A DNA stretch of 64,000 bases from NCBI RefSeq assembly GCF_034521165.1, contig NZ_JAXHMV010000008.1, positions 744,001-808,000 of the forward strand, given 5' to 3'. Source of the stretch: Thiohalophilus sp. (GTDB lineage Bacteria; Pseudomonadota; Gammaproteobacteria; UBA6429; Thiohalophilaceae). The notes below the pieces were generated by a model. The model was given only the letters and a program-made list of their open reading frames with translations, did no database searches and had not been told where the DNA came from. Within the stretch, counting starts at the first letter, position 1, and each line of letters opens with the position of its first letter. The position numbers and the translations under genes are program-made. Positions 7,588 through 16,138 of the stretch are shown one piece after another.

Positions 7588-8625
7588 ATGGCAGCGAAAA
7601 AGAAAGTCAGTAAAAAGAAGACGGCGGCGAAAAAGAAAGCCAAAAAGAAAGCCGTGCGCAAGAAAAAAACCGGCAAGCTGGCGCCGCGCAAGGAACAGCG
7701 TGGACTCAAGGCCGAGCAGGTGGTCCTGCCACTGGAGGACAAGAGCGTGGCGCCGCTGATCGACGAGATTCAGGCCGTCGGTGGCGCCGCCATCGGGGCG
7801 TACCGCGAGCCCCTGTCCGGCCGGCCGGTGGTGATGGCGGTGCTGCCGTTCAGGGCGGTACAGCCGACGCCGTTCCAGCGCGATCTCTCCCCGACCCATG
7901 TCAAACGTCTGGCCGAGAAGATCGAGGAGAGCGGGTCGTTTCTGGATCCGCTGATCGTGGTGCGCGGCGACGACGGCAGCCTGTGGACGCCCAATGGCCG
8001 CCACCGGCTGGCGGCGGCCAAAATGCTGGGCCTGCGCCAGATCACCGCGCTGGTCTCGCCCGATGAGGAGCTGGCCTATCGGATCCTGGCCCTGAATACG
8101 GAAAAGGCCCATAACCTCAAGGATCGCAGCCTGGAGGTGATCCGCATGGCGCGTGCGCTGGCCGGGAACAAACCCCGGGCCAAGGAGATCGATTTTGCGG
8201 CCGAGTTCGAGGCGCCGGAGCTGCTGACCCTGGGGATCATCTATGCGCAGAACAAGCGCTTCGCCGGCGGGGCCTACAGCCCGCTGCTGAAAAAACTGGA
8301 TCGCTTCAGCGAGCGCACCCTGCGCGTCAGCCTGCGTGAGCGCGAAGCCCAGGCGGCGCGGTTGCAGGAGATCGATGTACAGGTGAAAAAGATTATCGAG
8401 AAGTTGAAAGCACGCGGCTTCAAGTCGCCCTACCTGCGCAACTACGTGGTGGCGCGGATCAATCCGGTGCGCTTTCATCGCGCCAAAAAAGGCGATACCA
8501 CCCCGCCGATGAGTGTCTCGGCGGCCCTGACGCGCATGGCCTCCGCGGCGAAAAAATTCAATCTCGATTCGGTCAGGCCGGGCGAGCTGGCGCTGGTGGC
8601 CGCCATGTCCGGCGGGGAGAGCTGA
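7588..8625 (+). CDS. ParB/Spo0J N-terminal-domain protein with histone H1-like Lys tail
   Basis: Residues 1-43 are an Ala/Lys/Arg tract (MAAKKKVSKKKTAAKKKAKK and on) resembling histone H1 tails, likely to bind nucleic acid non-specifically. Residues ~85-185 are a ParB-like N-domain: QPTPFQRDLSPTHVKRLAEK, the NGRHRLAAAKMLG turn in the place of the ParB GERR box, and EKAHNLKDRSLEVIRMARAL. The C-terminal third is helical without a recognised domain. Canonical ParB CTP-binding boxes are only partly matched. It overlaps the next gene by one base (TGATG). It is not next to a parA, so a chromosome-partition role is doubtful. Confidence 0.7.
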   Translation: MAAKKKVSKKKTAAKKKAKKKAVRKKKTGKLAPRKEQRGLKAEQVVLPLEDKSVAPLIDEIQAVGGAAIGAYREPLSGRPVVMAVLPFRAVQPTPFQRDLSPTHVKRLAEKIEESGSFLDPLIVVRGDDGSLWTPNGRHRLAAAKMLGLRQITALVSPDEELAYRILALNTEKAHNLKDRSLEVIRMARALAGNKPRAKEIDFAAEFEAPELLTLGIIYAQNKRFAGGAYSPLLKKLDRFSERTLRVSLREREAQAARLQEIDVQVKKIIEKLKARGFKSPYLRNYVVARINPVRFHRAKKGDTTPPMSVSAALTRMASAAKKFNLDSVRPGELALVAAMSGGES

Positions 8626-8912
8626 TGGCTGATTCGAATAAAAGGGGAGTGACAGACACCATCGCCTGTCGGGCCGGGTGTGGCGCCTGTTGTATCGCGC
8701 CGTCCATCTCCTCGCCGATTCCCGGGATGCCAGGCGGAAAACCGGCCGGCATACGCTGCATCCAGCTGGATGAGAATAATCTGTGTCGGCTGTTCGGGCG
8801 CCCCGAACGGCCCGCGGTGTGTGAACAGTTCAGCGCCACGGTTTCGATCTGTGGGGATGATGATGCGCAGGCGCTGGTAAATCTGCAATGGCTCGAGCGA
8901 CAGACCGGGTGA
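8625..8912 (+). CDS. YkgJ-family cysteine-cluster protein
   Basis: A 95-residue protein with the CRAGCGACC cluster (residues 15-23), a further pair around Cys45 and Cys54, then the PAVCEQFSA motif and a late Cys. This arrangement is the zinc- or iron-chelating cluster of the YkgJ/UPF0153 family, of unknown function. It starts on the last base of the ParB-like stop codon and ends eight bases before rlmM, so the three genes probably form one transcript. Confidence 0.85.
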   Translation: MADSNKRGVTDTIACRAGCGACCIAPSISSPIPGMPGGKPAGIRCIQLDENNLCRLFGRPERPAVCEQFSATVSICGDDDAQALVNLQWLERQTG

Positions 8913-8920
8913 CGGGTTAA

Positions 8921-9973
8921 ATGGCCAGCTGGTTGTTATATTGCCGTGCCGGGTTCGAGAACGAATGTGCCGCCGAGATCCAGGGCGAGGCACTGCAGCG
9001 GGGTATCAGCGGTTACTGCAAGGCCCGGGGGGACAATGGCTATGTGGTTTACACCAGCCATGATCCCGGTGCCGACCTGTTTGCGGTATTGCGCCTGGAA
9101 GATCTGATCTTTACCCGTCAGTGGTTTGCCATCGATGAACTGCTCAATGATCTGCCGCTGGCCGATCGGCTGACCCCCATCCTGAGGTTATTGCAGCAAC
9201 AGTCTCGCCAGTATGCCGGGTTCTTTATCGAAACCCCGGATACCAATACCGGCAAGGAGCTGCAGAAACTCTGCCGGGCGCTGGCCCGCCCGCTGGAGTC
9301 GCAGCTGGAAGCCGGCGGGTTATACCGGGCGAACGCGGACTATCGACTGCATCTCTGTTTTCTCTCCACCCATGCCGCCTATGTCGGTTACGCGCCGCTG
9401 GCTAACAGTTCGATCTGGCTGATGGGTATCCCGCGCCTGCGGGCCCCGCGCAACGCACCGAGCCGTTCGGCCCTGAAGCTCGAAGAGGGCATCCTGCGAC
9501 TGATGTTCGAGGATGAGCGCGAACAGTTTCTGCGTTCGGGCATGAAAGCGGTGGATCTGGGCGCCGCGCCCGGTGGCTGGAGCTGGCAACTGATACAGCG
9601 GCATCTGTTTGTGATTGCAGTCGATAACGGGCCCATGCAGGAGGAACTGCTGGACTCGGGACAACTCGAGCACGTTCGCGAAGACGGCTTTCGTTATCAG
9701 CCGAAAAAGACAGTCGACTGGATGGTGTGTGACATTGTCGACAAGCCGAAAAAAGTCACCGCCCTGATGGCCCGCTGGCTGGTCAACGGCTGGTGCCGGT
9801 ATACCATCTTTAATCTCAAACTGCCCATGAAAAAACGCTACCAGGAAGTGCAGGAGTGCCTGACCATGCTGCATGACGAACTGGCTCATGCAGGCATCAA
9901 TACCACCATCCGCTGCAAGCAGCTCTATCACGACCGTGAAGAGGTCACCGTCTGCGTGTTGGCCACAGACTAA
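8921..9973 (+). CDS. rlmM: 23S rRNA (cytidine-2498-2'-O)-methyltransferase RlmM
   Basis: RlmM methylates the 2'-OH of C2498 in 23S rRNA. The 350-residue length matches the family. An N-terminal THUMP-like half (from MASWLLYCRAGFENECAAEI) precedes a Rossmann methyltransferase domain with the SAM loop VDLGAAPGGWSWQL (about residue 208), the VCDIVDKPKK segment and the catalytic-Lys region NLKLPMKKRYQEV. The ribosome site before the ATG is weak (ACGGG), consistent with coupling to the preceding YkgJ gene. Confidence 0.93.
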   Translation: MASWLLYCRAGFENECAAEIQGEALQRGISGYCKARGDNGYVVYTSHDPGADLFAVLRLEDLIFTRQWFAIDELLNDLPLADRLTPILRLLQQQSRQYAGFFIETPDTNTGKELQKLCRALARPLESQLEAGGLYRANADYRLHLCFLSTHAAYVGYAPLANSSIWLMGIPRLRAPRNAPSRSALKLEEGILRLMFEDEREQFLRSGMKAVDLGAAPGGWSWQLIQRHLFVIAVDNGPMQEELLDSGQLEHVREDGFRYQPKKTVDWMVCDIVDKPKKVTALMARWLVNGWCRYTIFNLKLPMKKRYQEVQECLTMLHDELAHAGINTTIRCKQLYHDREEVTVCVLATD

Positions 9974-10011
9974 GCTGCCACTTTTCTCATGCCGCTGCAA
10001 ATAACGCAAAG

Positions 10012-10169
10012 GACGCAAAGACGCAAAGGTCGCAAAGATTTTTTTGAATAAAACAGCGAATATGGTGAGTTAACCCTGGCCAGGATTAATTGCATGGTTA
10101 TGTGATTTTGAAATAATTTTTTCTTTGCGTTCTCCGCGTCTTTGCGTCCTCTGCGTTCCTTCCACAGAT
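10012..10169. repeat. long dyad built of CGCAAAG/CGCAGAG units
   Basis: The left arm (10012-10038) is a run of ACGCAAAG-type units; the right arm (10122-10169) is the same run inverted. The arms are ~35 bases and about 80 percent alike, separated by an AT-rich centre. Related dyads or half-copies occur at 24254, 30022, 34325, 44950, 52267, 59017 and 61053. Confidence 0.7.
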
Positions 10170-10187
10170 GCTCAGCAAGAGGGCTAT

Positions 10188-10769
10188 TTATTCAGACCCG
10201 CCTTCCTCGTCTGACGGGACCGGGAGGGGCTTCTGCCCGGGGTAGGCGAAGTACTGGCGCGGCGCGGTGTCGGACTGCTGGCCGGTGTTGATGTTGAACT
10301 TCTTGCGTTTGGGCTTCATCAGGATGATGTCGCTTTTGCGGGTGATATCGATGTCGTGGTCGAGCAATACCCGGCGATGGCGCTCGCAGACCTCTTCGGA
10401 TTCACGACGTAACAGGGCCTGTACATCCCGACCCCGCAGCCAGTTATAGGCCGTACGCCGATAGGGGTAGGGGATCTCCATAATCCGGTTAATCAGTTCC
10501 TCGATTTCGGTCGGCGACTCGTTTGGTTTTTTACTGCTGCAGAACTGGATGATGTACTGATACTGGTTCTGCTCTTCCAGGTTTTCGATATGGCTGGCGG
10601 CGAACTCGGCAGAGTCGAAGCGCCGGGCATCCCGGACAGGGACCAGCTGATCGTTCTCGCCGAGAAAAATGTCCCGTTTGGCCAGCCGGGTCTGTTCCGT
10701 GCGGAGTTGGCGTTCTATCCGGATGACGAAGTATTCATCCACGCGGCTGTTGGTTTGTTCGTTGTTCAT
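10188..10769 (-). CDS. conserved hypothetical protein, charged
   Basis: A 193-residue soluble protein that I do not recognise. It is rich in Arg and Glu, has no signal peptide or membrane segment, and carries a central helical region with Arg-Arg pairs (RRTAYNWLRGRDVQALLRRE) and a Pro-rich acidic C-terminus. The start ATG (10767-10769) begins MNNEQTNSRVDEYF. It stands alone between the repeat dyad and the divergently transcribed histidine kinase. Codon use resembles its neighbours, so it looks like a real gene. Confidence 0.6.
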   Translation of the reverse strand: MNNEQTNSRVDEYFVIRIERQLRTEQTRLAKRDIFLGENDQLVPVRDARRFDSAEFAASHIENLEEQNQYQYIIQFCSSKKPNESPTEIEELINRIMEIPYPYRRTAYNWLRGRDVQALLRRESEEVCERHRRVLLDHDIDITRKSDIILMKPKRKKFNINTGQQSDTAPRQYFAYPGQKPLPVPSDEEGGSE

Positions 10770-10864
10770 GGCTTGAGAATAGCATGGATCAACCCCGTTT
10801 CGCGCGGGGCGGGCTTGCCCAAACGGTTACTATCACATACAGTTAGCGTTGATATTCTCAGCTT

Positions 10865-13021
10865 TTGGCGATACCGGTGTTGAACCAAAAACCTCGATAC
10901 ATGTTGCCCGAGCGGCTGGTCTGGCCGGGTTCACTGAAGTATGCCGCCGTCGTGCTCGCGTTCGGGGTGGCCTATTATCTGCTGGGCGAGCTTGGACTGC
11001 AGATCGAGTCGGGCTATTCCGGGGTGACCCCTTTCTGGCCGGCATCAGGCCTGTCTGTCCTCGTCTTCATTCTGCTGGGACCCCGTTACTGGCCCGGCAT
11101 TGTTATTGGCACGGCCTTGTTGATTTATCGACTGGATATGCCATTACAAGTGGGATTACTGGTTTCATGTGGCCAGGTGCTGGAAGCCCTGGCTGCCTGG
11201 TACCTGGTTATGCGTGGTCGGCTTAAACTCCAGTTTCGTCATGTCCGGGAAGTATTGCATTTCTCACTGATCAGTTTTTCTGCACCCCTGATCTCCAGCC
11301 TGATCGGAAGTACAAGCATGGGGGTCACCGGGTACGCAACAGGCCAGGACCTTGTGTATGTCTGGATGACATGGTGGCTTGGAAGCAGTGTTGGAATTTT
11401 GTTGATCGTCCCGTTTTTTATGGTCTGGCGCAATCTGCTGTATTTCTGTCGCAGCGCTGACAGCAAGGCACGCCTGGATTCCGATATTATTGATGATTGC
11501 CAATATATCCTGCAGCCGAAGCGGGTTGGTCAGTTTTCGCTCTATGCCTTATTACTTATCCTGATTTGTTTATACAGTTTTTCCTGGGGTCCGAATAATG
11601 CGACCGGTAAACTGGCATTGTTTTATCTGATATTACCTTTGACAGTATTCGTTGCGATCAGCTTTGAACAAATGGGTGCAACACTCGCTTCCATTATCAT
11701 CAGTATGGCCCTGTTGTTTTCCTATCATCCTGACTGGGAATTATTTTTGTTCGAATCCGGAGTGCTTGGTCTTCTGTTTGTGATCATGTTTATCTGTGTC
11801 ACCACGATTACGGCTATGGTTGTCGCTGCTATTTTTACCGAGCGACGCGATTCAGAAAAAGAATTGCGTACTTCACATCGACGCCTGCAGGAAAGTGAAT
11901 TACGGTTGCGCCAGTTGTCCGAGAATATCAATGAAGTCTTCTGGCTTGTGGATGCCCGGGACGATCATGTCGTTTATATAAGCCCTTCCTGTTTTGATAT
12001 CTGGGGGCATGAGCCGGAGACGTTTTATGCCGAGCCGAATTTGTGGTACGACTCGATCCATGCAGAAGATCAAGTGCGGGTCTTCAGTGAGTATCAACAC
12101 TTCAAGCGGGGCGCTAAATTCGAAATCCAGTACCGTATTGTCCGGCCGGATAATACGGTGCGCTGGATTAAGGACAAGGGTTTCCCGGTGTACGATGAAT
12201 CCGGTCGGATTTACCGACTTGCCGGTATTGCCGAAGATATTACCGAGAAGAAACAGGCGGATGAGCAGAAACATCACCAGGAGGAAGAGCGGGCCCGTCT
12301 GTCTCGCTATATTTCGGTGGGCGAGCTGGGTAACAGTCTGGCCCATGAAATCAATCAGCCGTTAACCTCGATTATGTGTTACGCCAAGGGCGGACTGAAC
12401 CGTGCCAGAGAAGGCCGTTTGAGTAACAAGGATCTTCAGGAGGTTTTTGGCCGTCTCAGTGATGAGGCGGAACGCGCCGGGAAAATCATCAACAAGTTGC
12501 GTGATTTTGTCAATCGCAAGGACATTAAATTTTCCTCTGTGGATATCAATGAGCTGGTACAGGATTCCCTGCGGCTGGTGGAGAACAAGATAAAAAGCAG
12601 CCAGGTTCAGGTAATTTACGTGCTTGGGAAATCCCTGCCACTGATCCTGGTTGACTCGGTATTGACCCAGCAGGTGATCCTGAATCTGGTAATTAATGCG
12701 ATCGAGTCAATGGATGAGATTGAGTCAGAGCGAATACTGACCATCATGACCGAACAACAGGATGAGTTTGTCAAAGTCTCATTCCGTGATACCGGGCCGG
12801 GTGTTCCTGAAAATATGCGCGAAAATATTTTCACGCCGCTGGTGACCACCAAAAAGCATGGCATCGGCCTGGGTCTGCCAATCGCCAACAGTATCATCGA
12901 AAGTATGGGCGGCGAATTACGCGCCTACCCGGGGACCGGACCGGGTTATGTCTTCGAATTCAGTTTACCGATAAAACAGCGTCACGACAGGAGCAAGCAT
13001 GCGGTATCGAATTGGAACTGA
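10865..13021 (+). CDS. MASE1-PAS sensor histidine kinase, orphan
   Basis: A 718-residue membrane kinase. Residues ~20-310 hold eight or so hydrophobic helices of the MASE1 sensor type (GYSGVTPFWPASGLSVLV is its signature). A PAS domain follows at ~345-465 (LSENINEVFWLVD to AGIAEDITEKK). The kinase core has the H box GNSLAHEINQPLTSIMCYA with phospho-acceptor His494, N box LNLVINAIESM, G1 FRDTGPGVPENM and G2 HGIGLGLPIA, closest to NtrB/FixL-type kinases. The start is uncertain: TTG at 10865 or ATG at 10901, neither with a strong ribosome site. No response regulator lies nearby, so the partner must be elsewhere. Confidence 0.85.
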   Translation: MAIPVLNQKPRYMLPERLVWPGSLKYAAVVLAFGVAYYLLGELGLQIESGYSGVTPFWPASGLSVLVFILLGPRYWPGIVIGTALLIYRLDMPLQVGLLVSCGQVLEALAAWYLVMRGRLKLQFRHVREVLHFSLISFSAPLISSLIGSTSMGVTGYATGQDLVYVWMTWWLGSSVGILLIVPFFMVWRNLLYFCRSADSKARLDSDIIDDCQYILQPKRVGQFSLYALLLILICLYSFSWGPNNATGKLALFYLILPLTVFVAISFEQMGATLASIIISMALLFSYHPDWELFLFESGVLGLLFVIMFICVTTITAMVVAAIFTERRDSEKELRTSHRRLQESELRLRQLSENINEVFWLVDARDDHVVYISPSCFDIWGHEPETFYAEPNLWYDSIHAEDQVRVFSEYQHFKRGAKFEIQYRIVRPDNTVRWIKDKGFPVYDESGRIYRLAGIAEDITEKKQADEQKHHQEEERARLSRYISVGELGNSLAHEINQPLTSIMCYAKGGLNRAREGRLSNKDLQEVFGRLSDEAERAGKIINKLRDFVNRKDIKFSSVDINELVQDSLRLVENKIKSSQVQVIYVLGKSLPLILVDSVLTQQVILNLVINAIESMDEIESERILTIMTEQQDEFVKVSFRDTGPGVPENMRENIFTPLVTTKKHGIGLGLPIANSIIESMGGELRAYPGTGPGYVFEFSLPIKQRHDRSKHAVSNWN

Positions 13022-13202
13022 CCCGGAGCAGGCCCGCCAGGAAGTCGATGGCATGATAGTTGGAACGGCCGTGTTCGGTCTGTTTACCGGTGTTATATTC
13101 GTGCTTGCCGGTATGCGGGCCCGGCAATTCTGGCTGGCTTTCTGGGGAGCCGGACTGGTTCTGGCCAGCAGTGCCTATCTGCTCTATACGCTGATCAGGT
13201 AA
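12999..13202 (+). CDS. small membrane protein overlapping kinase 3' end
   Basis: A 67-residue protein with two predicted membrane helices (about 19-39 and 45-64, GTAVFGLFTGVIFVLAG and FWLAFWGAGLVLASSAYLL). It starts inside the last 23 bases of the kinase gene in another frame, with a strong AGGAG eight bases before its ATG, so it is likely real and coupled to the kinase. I know no family; a role alongside the sensor is possible only by position. Confidence 0.6.
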   Translation: MRYRIGTDPEQARQEVDGMIVGTAVFGLFTGVIFVLAGMRARQFWLAFWGAGLVLASSAYLLYTLIR

Positions 13203-13207
13203 TTTCC

Positions 13208-13840
13208 ATGTCCCGCGAGGTTGTCGTTCTGGTTCATGGTATCTGGATGACCGGTCTGGAATTGCGGCCACTGGGTCGTCGTCTGCGAGAGTGTGGTTAC
13301 GACTGTCGTTATTTTCGATATCCCGGTCTGCGCCGGACACCACAGCAAAATGCAGCCCGATTACGGGACTATCTGCAATCTATCCAGGCCGATCGGGTAC
13401 ATCTGGTGGCACACAGCCTGGGTGGCATCGTGCTGGCGCATTTGTTTGAGCAGGGGACACCGGCGCATCCCGGTCGGGTCATTATGCTGGGAACCCCCTT
13501 GCAGGGCAGCGTGGTCGCACAACATCTGGCTGAACATCGTCTTACCCGCTGGTTGCTGGGACGCTCGATGCACGCCGGGCTGCTGGGCGATGCACCGAAA
13601 TGGCATGGCGTGCAGGAGTCTGCGATGATTGCCGGTAACCGGCCGCGGGGGATTGGTCTGTTGCTGGCGCCGGGCAAGCTGGTCAGGCCGCATGATGGGA
13701 CGGTGTCGGTGAGCGAAACCCGCTCTGACGGACTGGCGCAGCATCTGACGCTCCCGCATACGCACCTGAGCATGCTTTTTGCCCGCGATGTGGCGACTCA
13801 GGCCTGCGCATTTTTGCAACAGGGTCGGTTTAGCGACTAG
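13208..13840 (+). CDS. alpha/beta hydrolase, lipase/esterase type
   Basis: A 210-residue alpha/beta hydrolase. The oxyanion region VLVHGIWMTGLELRPLGRRL lies at the N-terminus, the nucleophile elbow VAHSLGGIVLAHL carries the Ser, and the Asp and His are probably those of RPHDGTVSVSET and LPHTHLSML. PGRVIMLGTPLQGS is the next strand, as in PGAP1-like and triacylglycerol-lipase-like proteins. No signal peptide is seen, so it acts in the cytoplasm. It follows the small membrane gene by five bases, making a three-gene unit with the kinase. Confidence 0.8.
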   Translation: MSREVVVLVHGIWMTGLELRPLGRRLRECGYDCRYFRYPGLRRTPQQNAARLRDYLQSIQADRVHLVAHSLGGIVLAHLFEQGTPAHPGRVIMLGTPLQGSVVAQHLAEHRLTRWLLGRSMHAGLLGDAPKWHGVQESAMIAGNRPRGIGLLLAPGKLVRPHDGTVSVSETRSDGLAQHLTLPHTHLSMLFARDVATQACAFLQQGRFSD

Positions 13841-13961
13841 ATACCCAGGGTGTTCGCGCCCGCCAAACGCTTGATATACTGTTTTGCGTTATCAAGTCCC
13901 GCACTACCTGCGCGGTGTTCACTCGAATAAATGTCATAAAATTAATCAGGACTCACGGATC

Positions 13962-14630
13962 ATGTCATTACCCAAACTCAAGTTAATCAGTTTCTCACTC
14001 TGCCCCTTTGTTCAACGCTCGGTTATTACATTACTGGAAAAAGAGGTGCCCTACGAGATCGAATATATCGATCTCAATAATCCTCCGGCGTGGTTTCACG
14101 AGGTTTCGCCTCTGGAAAAAGTCCCGGTCCTGCTGGTGGACGATCAGCCCCTGTTCGAGTCCATGGCGATTTGCGAGTTTCTGGATGAGGTCACACCCGG
14201 CAGCCTGTATCCCGAAGATCCCTTTGCTCGTGCTAAAAACCGTGCCTGGATCGAGTTTGGCAACGAACTTCTTGGCGCGGTCTTTACGTACGCCAATACC
14301 CCCGATGAAGCGACCTATAAGCAGAATCTGATGGGAGTCAAGGATCGTCTTGAAACCCTGGATGAGTTTTTCGAAGGCGGACCTTATTTCAATGGTGATA
14401 ACTTTTCACTGGTTGATGCCGTCTATGCGCCGATTTTCCGCATGCTACGTTGTCTGGAAGGGATGCAAGCACAGGATGTCTATGAAGATGCGCCGCAGAT
14501 CGCGCCCTGGGCGGAGACCCTGTTGCAGCGTCCGTCCGTCATCAATGCGGTACAGGCGAGTTATAACGAAGATTATTGCAATCGTATCCAGAGCAGTGGA
14601 TCGATATTTGCGCAAAAAATCGGTGTTTAG
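13962..14630 (+). CDS. glutathione S-transferase, Cys active site (omega/beta-like)
   Basis: A 222-residue glutathione transferase. The thioredoxin-fold N-domain begins KLKLISFSLCPFVQRSVITL with the CPFVQR active-site Cys usual in omega-type and stringent-starvation-like GSTs, then the cis-Pro position KVPVLLVDD and the gamma-Glu-binding LFESMAICEFLDE. The helical C-domain follows. The ATG at 13962 is preferred over the upstream in-frame start at 13884 because homology starts there. It is followed closely by a methyltransferase gene. Confidence 0.85.
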   Translation: MSLPKLKLISFSLCPFVQRSVITLLEKEVPYEIEYIDLNNPPAWFHEVSPLEKVPVLLVDDQPLFESMAICEFLDEVTPGSLYPEDPFARAKNRAWIEFGNELLGAVFTYANTPDEATYKQNLMGVKDRLETLDEFFEGGPYFNGDNFSLVDAVYAPIFRMLRCLEGMQAQDVYEDAPQIAPWAETLLQRPSVINAVQASYNEDYCNRIQSSGSIFAQKIGV

Positions 14631-14647
14631 TTCGGGTTAGAGCACCG

Positions 14648-15853
14648 ATGCGCGTGACGCCGCTGGAAATCGCCCTGGAGTGGGACAGTCCTCATGCCCA
14701 TCATCGCGATCGCTATTACTTCGGGCAGATCGATCTGACGCAGGAGCGTTTCCCGGCCGATCTGGGATCTCGCTTGCAGGAACTGTCTGCGGATCAAAGC
14801 GCGCAGGTGGATATTCTGTTCGATGACTGGCAGGAGAAATACCAGCAAAATCTGATCAGGACTCTGCCCCGGGAACAATTTCGGCGTCGAAGCAAGCATC
14901 CGCTGCCCCCGGTGACACCGCGTACCGGCCGGTTCTATCCGTATCGCTTTGTCAGCGAGGCGATCGAGGTCAATCCCGGTCCGAACCGGGCGTTACGTTG
15001 CCTGCGGGCTAGCGAGCGGGAATTGTGCATCGATCTCAATCACCCGCTGGCAGGCCGGCGCCTGCAATTGCAAGCTACCCTGCCGGATGAGCCTCAGAAC
15101 GGCAGTGATCAGGTCGACTCACCCGGCGATATCCTGGCGGCCTGTGCCAGCCATGGTCCGGGGATGCAGGCCAGCCTGCCGGATACCGATACCGACTTTT
15201 TTACCGAACAGGCCTTTCGGCGAATCGATGAGGCGGAGGATAGTGAGTTCTATACCAGCCCCCGTCTGGTACAGCACCTGGATGCCACCTGTCGCCGACA
15301 CATCCAGGACTTCTACGCCCGTTTTCTGCAACCGGGCATGCGGGTCCTGGATCTGATGTCGAGCTGGGTCTCTCACCTGCCGGCGCAGCCCGATAATCTG
15401 GTAGTCCACGGCCTGGGCATGAATGCCGAAGAAATGCAGGCCAATGTGCGACTGCATGACTATACCGTGCAGGATTTGAACCAGGACAGTTACCTGCCAT
15501 TCGAGGGTGAGCATTTTGATGCGGTGATCTGTACCGCCTCGATCGAATACCTGACATCTCCCCGCCTGGTCATTGACGAGGTCGCGCGGGTACTGAAACC
15601 CGGTGCCCCGCTGCTAATCACCTTCTCCGATCGCTGGTTCCCAACCAAGGCGGTCCAGTTGTGGAGCGAGCTGTATGAGTTCGAACGTATGCAGGTGGTC
15701 ATTGATTACCTGCGTCTGGGCGGCCGGTTCGAACAACTGGCCTCCGAATCCCTGCGCGGCCATCCCCGGCCGGCCGAGGACCCCTATAGCGGGCAGCTGG
15801 ATTATTCGGACCCGGTGTTTGCGGTGATGGGTAAAAAAAGTCCTGAGTTGTGA
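14648..15853 (+). CDS. SAM-dependent methyltransferase with extra N-terminal domain
   Basis: A 401-residue protein. The C-terminal part (about 235-390) is a class I methyltransferase: MRVLDLMSSWVSHLP in place of motif I, then DLNQDSYLPFEGEHFDAVIC, TASIEYLTSPRLVIDEVARV and LKPGAPLLITFSDRW. The N-terminal ~200 residues are unrecognised and include FKBP-insert-like short strands (residues 1-60, VTPLEIALEWDSPHAHHRDR). Similar proteins are known as FKBP/methyltransferase neighbours but I cannot fix the substrate. The ATG at 14648 gives the start most consistent with the GST stop at 14630. Confidence 0.7.
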   Translation: MRVTPLEIALEWDSPHAHHRDRYYFGQIDLTQERFPADLGSRLQELSADQSAQVDILFDDWQEKYQQNLIRTLPREQFRRRSKHPLPPVTPRTGRFYPYRFVSEAIEVNPGPNRALRCLRASERELCIDLNHPLAGRRLQLQATLPDEPQNGSDQVDSPGDILAACASHGPGMQASLPDTDTDFFTEQAFRRIDEAEDSEFYTSPRLVQHLDATCRRHIQDFYARFLQPGMRVLDLMSSWVSHLPAQPDNLVVHGLGMNAEEMQANVRLHDYTVQDLNQDSYLPFEGEHFDAVICTASIEYLTSPRLVIDEVARVLKPGAPLLITFSDRWFPTKAVQLWSELYEFERMQVVIDYLRLGGRFEQLASESLRGHPRPAEDPYSGQLDYSDPVFAVMGKKSPEL

Positions 15854-15859
15854 AGGGAA

Positions 15860-15983
15860 AGTTGGCAGTCGCAGTTTGCAGTCGGCAGCTGTAGGAGCGG
15901 CTACGCCGCGATGGTGGGGAAGGGTTTTTATACAAGCCTTACCACGCGAACAAAGTAGGCAGTCATCAGTTGACAGCAAAATA
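15860..15983. repeat. degenerate intergenic repeat with half-REP
   Basis: Contains GAAAGTTGGCAGTCGCAG followed by TTTGCAGTCGGCAG, then a half-REP (GTAGGAGCGGCTACGCCGCG, 15891-15910) and AAAGTAGGCAGTCATCAGTT. The same succession recurs at 19895-20065, and the words are those that build the 37-bp array at 22376. Confidence 0.6.
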
Positions 15984-15999
15984 CCGGAATCAGAATATT

Positions 16000-16055
16000 C
16001 TGCCATCTGCCATCTGCCATCTGCCATCTGCCATCTGCCATCTGCCATCTGCCAA
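16000..16055 (+). repeat. heptamer array CTGCCAT x7 plus CTGCCAA
   Basis: Seven perfect, contiguous CTGCCAT units (16000-16048) and one CTGCCAA (16049-16055). Related arrays occur at 24115-24149 and 24395-24429. The array ends exactly where the Pho-box-like repeats before plcP begin. Confidence 0.85.
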
Positions 16056-16095
16056 CTGTCTTCTTTTTGTCATCGTATTTTCTCTATTTTGTCAC
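16056..16095 (+). promoter_or_regulatory. Pho-box-like direct repeats upstream of plcP-agt
   Basis: Half-sites CTGTCTT (16056-16062), TTGTCAT (16067-16073), a weak TTTTCTC (16078-16084) and TTGTCAC (16089-16095) lie in exact 11-base register with 4-base spacers, as PhoB sites do (consensus CTGTCAT-N4-CTGTCAT). The last half-site could double as a -35 (TTGTCA). The first half-site is also in register with the heptamer array, so part of the match may be inherited from it. Confidence 0.5.
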
Positions 16096-16138
16096 ACTGA
16101 CCCCCTAGGCTTGTTAAAAACCAGCCGAGGTCAGGATA

